Source: an uncultured Alcanivoracaceae bacterium
GTDB lineage: Bacteria; Pseudomonadota; Gammaproteobacteria; Pseudomonadales; Alcanivoracaceae
NCBI GenBank assembly: GCA_937943665.1
Contig: CALEAR010000009.1
Span: forward strand, 1 to 17,606
DNA length: 17,606 bases
Direction of reading: 5' to 3'
A program made the position numbers and the translations under genes. Shown here piece after piece: positions 1 to 7,201 of this stretch (positions are counted from its first letter, which is position 1; the number at the start of each line of letters is the position of its first letter). Under the pieces are notes generated by a model. The model searched no databases. It saw nothing but the letters and a program-made list of their open reading frames with translations, and was not told the DNA's origin.

Positions 1-1510
1 TGCGAATCAGTTCAGCTTCATGGGGGCGATAAGGATCCAGCCAGAACACCACCGGCATACCGGATAAACGTGCACGCTCCACTGCTAAGCGGACCCAATC
101 ACGGATGGGAGCATCCTTCACTTGGCACATACGCCAAATATCGCCCTCTTCCACCTCTTGGCTCATTAATACTTCACCTGTATCAATATCCGTGATGTTG
201 GCTGTCCCCGCTTCAGGAATCTCAAAGGTTTTATCGTGGGAGCCGTATTCTTCCGCCTGTTGGGCCATCAGTCCCACGTTAGGCACAGTGCCCATGGTGG
301 CAGGATCAAAGGCCCCATGCCACTTACAGAAATTAATCATTTCTTGGTAAATACGGGCGAAGGTACTTTCTGGCATCACCGCTTTCACATCTTTTAAGCG
401 GCCATCCGCCCCATACATTTTGCCACCATTGCGGATCATGGCGGGCATGGAAGCATCCACAATCACATCGTTGGGGGAATAAAAGTTTGTAATTCCCTTC
501 GCGGAATCCACCATGGCAAGCTCTGGGCGACCTTCGTGGCAAGCATGTAAATCATCCTTAATTTCTTCTTGCAAGCTACGGGGAAGTTTTTGGATTTTGT
601 TATATAAATCCACCATACCGTAGTTCACATTCACGCCTAGTTCATCAAACACCTCTTGGTGCTTTTCAAAGGCTTCTTTATAGAACATACGCACACAGTG
701 ACCAAACACAATGGGGTGCGATACCTTCATCATGGTGGCCTTCACGTGCAAGGAAAACATCACACCGGTTTCATAAGCATCTTGGATTTGCTCTTCGTAG
801 AAATCCAACAATGCTTTTTTGCTCATGAACATGGAATCAATCACCTCGCGGTCCTCAAGCTGAACCTCAGGCTTGAGCACCAAGTGCTCACCACTCTTGG
901 TGTAAAGCTCCATTTTCACACGACGGGCCCCATCTAGGGTCATGGACTTTTCACTGGAATAGAAATCGCCATGGTGCATGTGCGACACATGGGAGCGCGA
1001 AGCTGGGCTCCAGGGCGCCATATAATGTGGGTTCTTGCGCGCATATTCCTTCACAGCCTTAGGCGCGCGACGATCCGAGTTACCCTGACGCAATACAGGG
1101 TTCACCGCACTACCAATACACTTGCTGTAGCGGCGGTGGATTTCTTTTTCTTCCTCTGTTTGAGGATCTTCTGGATAATCAGGAACAGCGTAACCTTTAT
1201 CCTGCAATTCTTTAATCGCTCTGTGTAGCTGTGACACAGAGGCACTAATGTTAGGTAACTTAATAATATTCGCTTCGGGCTTCAGCGTGAGTTCGCCTAG
1301 CGCTTTTAAGTTATCGGGCACACGCTGTTCTTCAGTCAGATAATCCGGAAATTGGGCTAAAATACGTGCCGCTAAGCTAATATCACTGGTTTCCACATTA
1401 ATGCCAGCGGTTTTAGCAAAGGCACGAACAATGGGAAGTAATGAACCAGTGGCAAGTGCTGGGGCTTCGTCCGTCAGGGTATAAACTATGGTTGGAGATG
1501 TGTTGCTCAT
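1..1510 (-). CDS. Monomeric NADP-dependent isocitrate dehydrogenase (partial, C-terminus outside window)
   Basis: This gene encodes the TCA-cycle enzyme that oxidatively decarboxylates isocitrate to 2-oxoglutarate and makes NADPH in the cytoplasm. The window holds 503 codons from the start, read by hand from the reverse strand. The family is normally about 740 residues, so roughly the last third lies beyond base 1. The protein begins [10 protein letters not shown] and carries the family signature [18 protein letters not shown] at residues 133-150. Allowing a two-residue offset from the Azotobacter vinelandii enzyme (known family numbering), the substrate residues fall on S134, N137, R141 and R147, and the catalytic or metal residues on K257, D352 and Y422. 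All are present, so the visible part looks functional. The start codon ATG (1508-1510) is preceded by a GAGGAG-type ribosome binding site 7-8 bases upstream. It is unrelated to the dimeric Icd family. The upstream neighbour maeB, on the same strand, also makes NADPH. Confidence 0.95.
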   Translation of the reverse strand, partial: MSNTSPTIVYTLTDEAPALATGSLLPIVRAFAKTAGINVETSDISLAARILAQFPDYLTEEQRVPDNLKALGELTLKPEANIIKLPNISASVSQLHRAIKELQDKGYAVPDYPEDPQTEEEKEIHRRYSKCIGSAVNPVLRQGNSDRRAPKAVKEYARKNPHYMAPWSPASRSHVSHMHHGDFYSSEKSMTLDGARRVKMELYTKSGEHLVLKPEVQLEDREVIDSMFMSKKALLDFYEEQIQDAYETGVMFSLHVKATMMKVSHPIVFGHCVRMFYKEAFEKHQEVFDELGVNVNYGMVDLYNKIQKLPRSLQEEIKDDLHACHEGRPELAMVDSAKGITNFYSPNDVIVDASMPAMIRNGGKMYGADGRLKDVKAVMPESTFARIYQEMINFCKWHGAFDPATMGTVPNVGLMAQQAEEYGSHDKTFEIPEAGTANITDIDTGEVLMSQEVEEGDIWRMCQVKDAPIRDWVRLAVERARLSGMPVVFWLDPYRPHEAELIR

Positions 1511-1674
1511 AAAACAGGCTCCTCATACAACTAATCATTCTTGTGGAATTTGGGTTGAGCTGCCTGGTTAAGGCTTAGTGCTCGCCCTCCGGATGCTGCG
1601 TTGTGTAAACCAGCACCTGTTCTCTGTGCCTTATGCAGCACCCGAGGATTAGTGGTCCTAGGGTGCTTTTTATT
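1503..1674 (+). ncRNA. Candidate small RNA between isocitrate dehydrogenase and maeB
   Basis: No plus-strand gene ends here, yet the plus strand carries two consecutive hairpins. The first is at 1591-1617: TGCTG pairs with CAGCA, extended by GG/CC across one bulged A. The second, at 1637-1667, is followed by a U-tract. A weak promoter candidate is TTGCTC (1503-1508), a 17-base spacer and TACAAC (1526-1531), which would start an RNA near 1540 of about 130 bases. The promoter is poor (three and four of six consensus matches). The same sequences could instead fold in the minus-strand leader of the isocitrate dehydrogenase mRNA. I do not recognise a known RNA family. Confidence 0.2.
1637..1674 (+). 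terminator. Rho-independent terminator on the plus strand
   Basis: AGCACCC (1637-1643) pairs with GGGTGCT (1661-1667). One G/A mismatch follows, then AGG pairs with CCT, closing a nine-base loop. The stem is followed by TTTTATT-like sequence on the plus strand. On the minus strand the hairpin is followed by GCATAAGG, so it would not terminate maeB transcription. What it terminates is unclear, because the flanking genes are both on the minus strand. Confidence 0.6.
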
Positions 1675-1759
1675 CTCAAGAGCACGGAGTTTTCACTCAA
1701 TTCTACCCTTAAAGGATAGCAAACTTCATATGACCAGCGTATAAACACCGGATTTTCAA

Positions 1760-4093
1760 TTACTTACGGCGTTGCCTTCTGCCGCTGCGTTGGATCAACT
1801 GTTGGTCTATCTCCCGGTTTGCCCGCACCACAGTAATGGCGGCCATATTAATAATACGTCGCACCGTGGCACTGGACGTTAATATGGTAACGGGTGATTT
1901 CACGCCCAATAAAAAAGGACCCACTGCGATATTGCCGCCCGAAGCGGTTTTTAGCAAATTATAAGCGATATTGCCCGATTCAATATTAGGACACACTAAC
2001 AGGTTCGCTTCTCCTTTGAGATAATTATTTGGTAGTAGTTCACTGCGTACCGATTCATTCAACGCGCAATCGGCATGCATTTCGCCATCCACCTCAAGGT
2101 GAGGATCCTTCGCCTTAATTAAGGCTAAGGCCTCACGCATGGTGCGTGCACTCTTGCTATCGCTAGTGCCAAAATTGGAATGAGAAAGCAAGGCTGCTTT
2201 GGGCTCAATATCTAAACGACGCATTTGCTCTGCTGCAGCGAGTGTAAATTCAGCCATCTGCTCCGCGGTGGGCTCCTCATTGATATGAGTATCCACCACT
2301 GCCACTGTGCGCTCAGGCAACAGCAAAATATTCATGGCAGCATAGGTGTTGGCCTCAGGGGCTAATCCAATCACCTGATCCACATAACGTAAATGCTCAC
2401 TGAAATCCCCCACTGTGCCGCACACCATACCATCGGCTTCGCCAAGGTGTACCATAAGGGCACCAATTAATGTCATACGGCGACGGACTTCCGTACGCGC
2501 CATATCACGGGTAATACCATTGCGGCAGCGCATTTCCCAATATGTGTTCCAGTAGGTGTGGAATCGCTCATCGTGCTGTGAATCTGTGATTTCCACATCC
2601 GTTTCTAGGTTCATCCGTAGGCCATAACGCTTAACGCGGCGTTTAATCACCTCAGGACGACCAAGCAAAATCGGTTTAGCTAACCCCTCATCCACAATCA
2701 CTTGTACCGCACGCAAAACTCGCTCATCTTCTCCTTCGGTGAACACAATACGAGATTTCCTGCCATCGGCCACAAGTTGTTTCGCTGCGGCGAATATGGG
2801 GCTCATAAAAGCACCCGATTGATACACAAACTGCTCAAGCTCAGCAGCATAGGCACGCATATCATGAATGGGGTGCGTGGCCACGCCATCTTCCATGGCT
2901 GCCTTCGCCACTGCCGGGGCAATACGCACAATAAGCCGCGGATCAAAGGGCTTAGGAATCAAGTAATCTTTGCCAAAGCTGAGTTCTTGGTTGCCATAGG
3001 CTGCCGCCACCCGTTCGTTTTGTTCCTCGCGGGCTAAATCGGCAATGGCGTACACAGCTGCCTTTTCCATGCCTCGGGTAATACTAGTGGCACCCGCATC
3101 CAAGGCACCGCGGAAAATATAAGGGAAGCACAACACATTATTCACTTGGTTGGGATAATCCGAGCGACCCGTGGCCATTACCACATCATCACGTACAGCA
3201 TGCGCTTCTTCTGGTGTGATCTCGGGGTAAGGGTTGGCTAAAGCCAAGATCAAAGGATTCGGTGCCATGCGCTTTACCATCTCTGGTTTAAGCACACCAC
3301 CAGCGGATAACCCTAAAAACACATCCGCCTCATCAATAATCTCATCCAAGGTGCGTAAAGAGGTATCTTGGGCAAAGCGCTCTTTTTGTTCATCCATTAG
3401 CGCGGTGCGCCCCTGATACACCACACCTTCAATATCGGAAAGCCACACGTTTTCACGGGGTAAGCCCAGATCCACCATGAGTTCTAAACAAGCAATGGCG
3501 GCCGCACCGGCACCGGAAACCACAAGCTTGATGTCCTCAATGCGCTTGCCCACCACCTCTAGCCCATTAATAAAGGCGGCGCACACCGTAATTGCCGTGC
3601 CGTGCTGATCATCGTGGAATACGGGAATAGACATGCGTTCGCGGAGCTTACGCTCCACTTCGAAACATTCAGGGGCCTTAATATCCTCTAAGTTAATGCC
3701 GCCAAACGTGGGCTCCAAGGCGGCGATAATTTCCACCAACTTATCGGGATCACTTTCGTTGATCTCAATATCAAACACATCCAGGCCGCTAAACTTTTTA
3801 AACAGCACGGCCTTCCCTTCCATCACCGGTTTAGAAGCTAAGGCACCAATATTGCCAAGCCCCAATACAGCACTGCCATTGGTGATAACTCCCACCAGAT
3901 TGCCTCGGCCCGTATAACGGGCTGCATTGCGTTCGTCCTTGACAATTTCTTCACAGGCATAGGCCACCCCAGGCGAATAAGCTAAGGCAAGATCACTTTG
4001 GTTGCTCAAAGGCTTGGTGGCCACAATGGCGGTTTTCCCAGGCGTGGGTTTTTCGTGGTAATCAAGAGCGGCTTGGCGGCTATTATCGGACAA
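1760..4093 (-). CDS. maeB: NADP-dependent malic enzyme, MaeB type with C-terminal phosphotransacetylase-like domain
   Basis: This enzyme decarboxylates malate to pyruvate with production of NADPH, linking the TCA cycle to pyruvate and acetyl-CoA. It is 777 residues, close to E. coli MaeB (759), and similar over the whole length. The malic enzyme part (about 1-420) shows the catalytic Tyr in LALAYSPGV (Tyr39) and the Lys in VMEGKAVLF (Lys94). It also has the metal-site segments [14 protein letters not shown] (131-144) and FHDDQHGTA (about 159-167), and a Rossmann turn SGAGAAAIA near 193. Residues from about 430 to the end form the phosphotransacetylase-like domain. In MaeB proteins this domain is regulatory and not a working transacetylase. 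Start choice: the open frame extends eight codons further, to a TTG at 4117, but AAGGAG (4100-4105) lies inside that extension, six bases before the TTG at 4091-4093. The start there gives [14 protein letters not shown], matching the family N-terminus. TTG is a rare start and may lower expression. Confidence 0.95.
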   Translation of the reverse strand: MSDNSRQAALDYHEKPTPGKTAIVATKPLSNQSDLALAYSPGVAYACEEIVKDERNAARYTGRGNLVGVITNGSAVLGLGNIGALASKPVMEGKAVLFKKFSGLDVFDIEINESDPDKLVEIIAALEPTFGGINLEDIKAPECFEVERKLRERMSIPVFHDDQHGTAITVCAAFINGLEVVGKRIEDIKLVVSGAGAAAIACLELMVDLGLPRENVWLSDIEGVVYQGRTALMDEQKERFAQDTSLRTLDEIIDEADVFLGLSAGGVLKPEMVKRMAPNPLILALANPYPEITPEEAHAVRDDVVMATGRSDYPNQVNNVLCFPYIFRGALDAGATSITRGMEKAAVYAIADLAREEQNERVAAAYGNQELSFGKDYLIPKPFDPRLIVRIAPAVAKAAMEDGVATHPIHDMRAYAAELEQFVYQSGAFMSPIFAAAKQLVADGRKSRIVFTEGEDERVLRAVQVIVDEGLAKPILLGRPEVIKRRVKRYGLRMNLETDVEITDSQHDERFHTYWNTYWEMRCRNGITRDMARTEVRRRMTLIGALMVHLGEADGMVCGTVGDFSEHLRYVDQVIGLAPEANTYAAMNILLLPERTVAVVDTHINEEPTAEQMAEFTLAAAEQMRRLDIEPKAALLSHSNFGTSDSKSARTMREALALIKAKDPHLEVDGEMHADCALNESVRSELLPNNYLKGEANLLVCPNIESGNIAYNLLKTASGGNIAVGPFLLGVKSPVTILTSSATVRRIINMAAITVVRANREIDQQLIQRSGRRQRRK

Positions 4094-4146
4094 GGTTAAC
4101 TCCTTGTTTTGCAGCAAAAATTAGTTAAGGAATGCTTTAGGGTGGC

Positions 4147-4152
4147 ATTATA
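4147..4152 (-). promoter_or_regulatory. Candidate -10 box of the maeB promoter
   Basis: The minus strand reads a perfect TATAAT here, inside CTCTATAATGCC. It would start transcription near 4140, leaving a leader of about 47 bases before the TTG start of maeB. I see no good -35 box at 16-18 bases, so the promoter may need an activator or the match may be fortuitous. Confidence 0.4.
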
Positions 4153-4214
4153 GAGGAATTCTTTGCCTTTAGGCTAAGGAAGCGCACAATTAAATTATTT
4201 AGAGTGGTTTTCTT

Positions 4215-4227
4215 ACGTTTTTAACGT
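4215..4227. repeat. Short inverted repeat in the divergent maeB/SDR intergenic region
   Basis: ACGTT-TTT-AACGT forms a 13-base palindrome about 39 bases before the dehydrogenase start. It could be an operator, but palindromes of this size also arise by chance in A/T-rich intergenic DNA. Confidence 0.25.
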
Positions 4228-4265
4228 TACTTTGATGGGGTTTTCACCAACAAAAGGAAAGACAC

Positions 4266-5096
4266 ATGGCGCGCACAGCATTGATTACCGGTTGTTCCTC
4301 AGGCATTGGCCGAGAACTGGCATTACAACTAAGGGCTAACGGATGGCATGTGTTTGTTACTGCCCGAAGGAAAGCCGCCTTAAACGAATTTACCAACCAA
4401 GAAGGTTTCACGCCTTTGGTATTGGATGTGAACCACCAAGAACAGCGCCAACACCTATGGGAGCAATTACAACAACATGGGCAGCTTGATCTGTTGGTGA
4501 ATAATGCCGGCTATGGTGCCATGGGGCCTGTGATCGAAATGCCAGAGCAAGCCTTAGCACAACAATTTGCCACCAATGTGTTCGCCCCCCTCGCCCTAGC
4601 ACAATTGTGCTTCCCCCTACTTCGGGAAAGCCCACGGGGCATGATTGTAAACCTAGGTAGCATCTCTGGCATTATCACCACCCCCTTTTCTGGCGCTTAT
4701 TGCGCCACTAAAGCAGCACTACATAGCCTTTCGGATGCCCTACGCATGGAGCTCGCCCCTTTTGGCATCGAAGTGATCACCGTTCAGCCTGGGGCCATTG
4801 CTTCAGAGTTTGGCAATAACGCCACAAGCACCTTGCTAGAAACGCTTCCAGAAGATTCCCTGTACCAGCCCCTAACACCTTTTATTGAAGCCCGAGCCAA
4901 CGCCTCGCAGCAAAACAGCACTAGTACCAAAGCCTTTGTGGCGGAACTCCTAAAAACCATTGAAAAACAACCCGCCGTGGCAGAGGCACGTATTGGTCAT
5001 GGCAGCACAGCACTGCCTTTGTTAAAACGTTTGCTGCCCACAAAAGCGGTGGATGTTATTTTGAAGAAAAAGTTTGGTTTGAACCGTCGCCTATAA
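4266..5096 (+). CDS. Short-chain dehydrogenase/reductase, YbbO-like
   Basis: This is a 276-residue classical SDR oxidoreductase, cytoplasmic and probably NADP(H)-dependent. The cofactor-binding TGCSSGIG is at 8-15, with Asp54 after the third strand and NNAG at 79-82. The catalytic set is Asn104, Ser132 (in GSISG), Tyr145 and Lys149 (YCATK), followed by PG at 175-176. The sequence resembles E. coli YbbO (a reported NADP-dependent aldehyde reductase) over its whole length. The shared features include ITGCSSGIG, the TP.xGAYxAxK active-site segment and the KRLLP-x-xxVDxIL tail. The substrate cannot be read from sequence. The start ATG has AAAGGA seven bases upstream. The gene is divergent from maeB and ends directly in a bidirectional terminator, so it appears to be transcribed alone. 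Confidence 0.9.
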   Translation: MARTALITGCSSGIGRELALQLRANGWHVFVTARRKAALNEFTNQEGFTPLVLDVNHQEQRQHLWEQLQQHGQLDLLVNNAGYGAMGPVIEMPEQALAQQFATNVFAPLALAQLCFPLLRESPRGMIVNLGSISGIITTPFSGAYCATKAALHSLSDALRMELAPFGIEVITVQPGAIASEFGNNATSTLLETLPEDSLYQPLTPFIEARANASQQNSTSTKAFVAELLKTIEKQPAVAEARIGHGSTALPLLKRLLPTKAVDVILKKKFGLNRRL

Positions 5097-5123
5097 AAAA
5101 GGCGAGCTTAATGCTCGCCTTTT
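5097..5123. terminator. Bidirectional terminator between the SDR gene and the outer-membrane protein gene
   Basis: AAAAGGCGAGC pairs perfectly with GCTCGCCTTTT around the loop TTAAT. The flanking A and T runs give a U-tract on both strands. It begins at the SDR stop codon and lies 16 bases beyond the stop of the convergent gene, so it can serve both. Confidence 0.9.
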
Positions 5124-5138
5124 CAATACAGTGACTCT

Positions 5139-5747
5139 TTAGAAAGTGCGTAACAAACCCACCTGCACCAAGTTTTCAGTGAGCTTAGCACTATACTTCT
5201 TTGAGTAGAAGGTCTGCGTCCACTCTAAACGTACTGCCACTTGGTCCGCAATATCCACCATGGCGCCCACACCTAGGTTCGCTCCATTAACACGGAACTT
5301 CTCTCGAACTGCCTCATCAGAATCGTTCACTTCATAGCGGGCTTTTTTAAAACCTAATAGGCCATAAAGCCTTGTGGTTTCAGAGCTTTTCACTCCTCCT
5401 AAAAAGCGGGCAGCATAGCTCTCGCGTTGTTTGATCTCATATCGATCAGTGTGGCCGTTATCTACATCCGTATAAATAAAATCAGGACCACCAAAGCCTA
5501 AGTTAAGCTCTACGCCACCAAACCCTTTTTGGCCAATATCCACGGTGTAGCCGCCGAAAATACCACCCGTATAACCGGAAATACTTTGGCCATCTACCTT
5601 ACCATCTTCAGAGATTTTTAAATTCGTATTTAAATGCCCCGCCTCTAGGCCCACATAAAAACGTGGCTCCCCTTGATCTAACGCCAATGCTGCCGGAGCA
5701 CTCCCCAGTAACCCCAGCAATGCCGTGCCCAGTAGTAACTTTTTCAT
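5139..5747 (-). CDS. Small outer-membrane beta-barrel protein (OmpA/OmpX-like porin family)
   Basis: This 202-residue exported protein has an N-terminal signal peptide: MKK, a hydrophobic stretch to about residue 20, and a probable cleavage after the ALA at 20-22. The mature part of about 180 residues has alternating aromatic/hydrophobic and polar strands (FYVGLEAGHL, GGIFGGYTVDIG, FGGVELNLGFG, AARFLGGV, TRLYGLLGFKKARYE, VAVRLEWTQTFY). It ends in VQVGLLRTF with the terminal Phe typical of barrels handed to the BAM complex. Length and strand pattern fit an eight-stranded barrel. The function is unknown; it lacks an OmpA-type peptidoglycan-binding domain. The start ATG has AAGGA seven bases upstream on the minus strand. 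The upstream DNA is very A/T-rich and may hold its promoter (for example TTGCGC, 17 bases, TACATT). Confidence 0.85.
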   Translation of the reverse strand: MKKLLLGTALLGLLGSAPAALALDQGEPRFYVGLEAGHLNTNLKISEDGKVDGQSISGYTGGIFGGYTVDIGQKGFGGVELNLGFGGPDFIYTDVDNGHTDRYEIKQRESYAARFLGGVKSSETTRLYGLLGFKKARYEVNDSDEAVREKFRVNGANLGVGAMVDIADQVAVRLEWTQTFYSKKYSAKLTENLVQVGLLRTF

Positions 5748-5836
5748 ACATGCTTCCTTATATTCTTATAGCAAGAAAAATGTAAATTTATATTAATATT
5801 TGCGCAAAAACAAATTGTAGTCAGCAAAACACACAT

Positions 5837-5869
5837 AAAAAAAGCCCACTTCTTCCGAAGTGGGCTTTT
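5837..5869 (-). terminator. Terminator of the tRNA-Glu/tRNA-Gly unit
   Basis: GCCCACTTC (5844-5852) pairs perfectly with GAAGTGGGC (5857-5865) around TTCC. On the minus strand it is followed by seven T residues. It lies just downstream of tRNA-Gly and 90 bases upstream of the outer-membrane protein gene, so it separates the two units. Confidence 0.9.
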
Positions 5870-5876
5870 ATGAATT

Positions 5877-5952
<76 letters not shown>

Positions 5953-5953
5953 A

Positions 5954-6029
5954 TGGCGTCCCCTAGGGGATTCGAACCCCTGTTACCGCCGTGAAAGGGC
6001 GGTGTCCTAGGCCTCTAGACGAAGGGGAC
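5954..6029 (-). tRNA. tRNA-Glu (anticodon TTC)
   Basis: The reverse strand gives a complete 76-base cloverleaf. The acceptor is GTCCCCT/AGGGGAC, the anticodon arm CCGCC-CTTTCAC-GGCGG with anticodon TTC, and the T-arm AGGGG-TTCGAAT-CCCCT. GCCA is encoded at the 3' end. It is the first gene of the tRNA unit. Only one base separates its CCA from the start of tRNA-Gly. Confidence 0.97.
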
Positions 6030-6035
6030 ACTAGA

Positions 6036-6053
6036 TTCCAGTGCTCTCTGGAA
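6036..6053. repeat. Inverted repeat in the tRNA leader
   Basis: TTCCAG-TGCTCT-CTGGAA is a perfect six-base inverted repeat with a six-base loop. It ends seven bases before the mature 5' end of tRNA-Glu, inside the predicted leader of about 26 bases. It may form a leader hairpin for processing. A further TTCCAGA lies at 6073-6079. Confidence 0.5.
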
Positions 6054-6061
6054 CGGCACGA

Positions 6062-6089
6062 AGTTTAGCAATTTCCAGAACAAGGTCAA
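6062..6089 (-). promoter_or_regulatory. Promoter of the tRNA-Glu/tRNA-Gly unit
   Basis: The minus strand reads TTGACC (6084-6089), a 16-base spacer and TAAACT (6062-6067): five and four of six matches to the sigma-70 boxes. A C/G-containing discriminator (TCGTGCCG) follows, as is common at stringently controlled stable-RNA promoters. It would start RNA about 26 bases before tRNA-Glu. Confidence 0.6.
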
Positions 6090-6153
6090 GCACTAAAAAA
6101 CAAAAACCTCACTAAGCGTTGCTTTTTTGAGCAAGCCGACTATTTATCCAACA

Positions 6154-7068
6154 TTAGGGCTGTTTAATATCCCGCAAATCCTGGAAACATCGTTCTCGGG
6201 CAAGGTTCATAAAGTCTTGAATATAGGGAGCTTCTTCATCCTCCACACGAATGGCCGCATACAAAGTACGCCACACTCCATCTTCCCCTAAGGGCACTGC
6301 TGCAATGAGGTTCATTTGCAAATATTCAGTGAGCGCCCAATTAGGCAATGCAATAACCCCCCTGCCACTGGCCACCAATTGCACCATCATGGTGGTGAGT
6401 TCTGCCGTGCGTAATGCTTTAGGTTCCACCCCCGCATGATCCAAAAACGCCGTAAAAATATCCAAACGCTCACGTTCCACCGGGTAAGTGATGAGCGTTT
6501 TATCAGCCAAATCCTCGGGCACAATAAAACGCACCCTAGCTAAAGGGCTATCTTTTTGTACCCCCAACACTAATTCATATTTAAATAAGGGCACATAGGT
6601 CACAGCTTCTATTTCCACAGGATCAGAAGTGATGACCAAATCTAAGTCTCCGCGCACTAAGGCGGGCAAAGGTGCAAAGGCAAAACCTGCAGTAAGATCC
6701 AACTCCACATCGGGCCATTGCTCACGAAAAGAATCCAAGGTGGGCATCAACCACTGAAAACAAGAATGGCACTCAATGGCTAAGTGCAGGCGCCCTGTTT
6801 GGCCCGCGGATAATCGTCGTAATTCGCGTTGAGTTGCCACCACTTTAGGCAAAATCTCATCAGCAAGGGTCAGCAATCGCAAACCTGCCGTGGTAAAACG
6901 CACAGGCCGTGTTCGACGGTTTAAGAGCTGCACATCTAAACGATGCTCTAAATCACGCAATTGATGGGATAATGCCGATTGCGTAACGTGCAAACGTTCT
7001 GCTGCCTCCACCATACTGCCTGTTTCCCGTATGGCAGCGAGAGTTTCTAAATGCCGAATTTCAATCAT
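6154..7068 (-). CDS. metR: LysR-family regulator of methionine biosynthesis, MetR
   Basis: This is a 304-residue LysR-type activator that in enteric bacteria responds to homocysteine and turns on metE and other met genes. The N-terminal helix-turn-helix covers about residues 1-60, with the recognition segment TQSALSHQLRDLEHRL. The effector domain follows. It contains the family-typical RLHLAIECHSCFQWLMPTLDSF segment and the ELDLVITSD-like segment (here GDLDLVITSDP), closely matching E. coli MetR. The start is set at the ATG at 7066-7068, which gives MIEIRHLETL, the normal family N-terminus, with AAGGTAGG upstream. An upstream in-frame ATG (7090-7092) lacks a ribosome binding site and would add eight atypical residues. 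Divergent transcription from metE, 133 bases away, is the classic arrangement and supports the assignment. Confidence 0.93.
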   Translation of the reverse strand: MIEIRHLETLAAIRETGSMVEAAERLHVTQSALSHQLRDLEHRLDVQLLNRRTRPVRFTTAGLRLLTLADEILPKVVATQRELRRLSAGQTGRLHLAIECHSCFQWLMPTLDSFREQWPDVELDLTAGFAFAPLPALVRGDLDLVITSDPVEIEAVTYVPLFKYELVLGVQKDSPLARVRFIVPEDLADKTLITYPVERERLDIFTAFLDHAGVEPKALRTAELTTMMVQLVASGRGVIALPNWALTEYLQMNLIAAVPLGEDGVWRTLYAAIRVEDEEAPYIQDFMNLARERCFQDLRDIKQP

Positions 7069-7078
7069 GGGCCTACCT

Positions 7079-7142
7079 TGAGTTTTTCTCATACTAATGA
7101 TGTGAAAGTTGATTTTGCCTCACAATGGTTTCCATGCACAAT
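7079..7142. promoter_or_regulatory. metR/metE divergent control region with MetR-like site and metE promoter candidate
   Basis: TGAG-TTTTT-CTCA (7079-7091) is a perfect inverted repeat. It fits the known MetR layout TGAA-N5-TTCA with one symmetric substitution, and it lies just upstream of the metR ribosome binding site, as expected for autoregulation. A metE promoter candidate is TTGCCT (7115-7120), 16 bases and CACAAT (7137-7142), with a TGAA half-site at 7103-7106 just upstream. The boxes are weak, which fits an activator-dependent promoter. No SAM or cobalamin riboswitch would fit in the short metE leader. Confidence 0.4.
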
Positions 7143-7201
7143 ACCCTCAACCCAAAACGCATGACTGTTTTTAGGGCAACCATTAATTAAAAGGTGAAAT
7201 C

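Noticed and set aside
105..1228. Several plus-strand open frames at the left end
   Set aside because: They are antisense to the continuous, fully matching isocitrate dehydrogenase frame.
1680..1759. Intrinsic terminator for maeB
   Set aside because: A six-pair stem (CTATCC/GGGTAG on the minus strand) is not followed by a T-run, so read-through toward isocitrate dehydrogenase remains possible.
6090..6153. Intrinsic terminator for metR
   Set aside because: The minus strand has T-rich runs (GTTTTTGTTTTTT) but only a weak five-pair stem in front (TTGCT/AGCAA), too poor to call.
7092..7201. SAM or cobalamin riboswitch in front of metE
   Set aside because: The gap is only 133 bases, lacks conserved riboswitch cores, and the leader after the candidate promoter is about 50 bases. 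Divergent metR explains the control.
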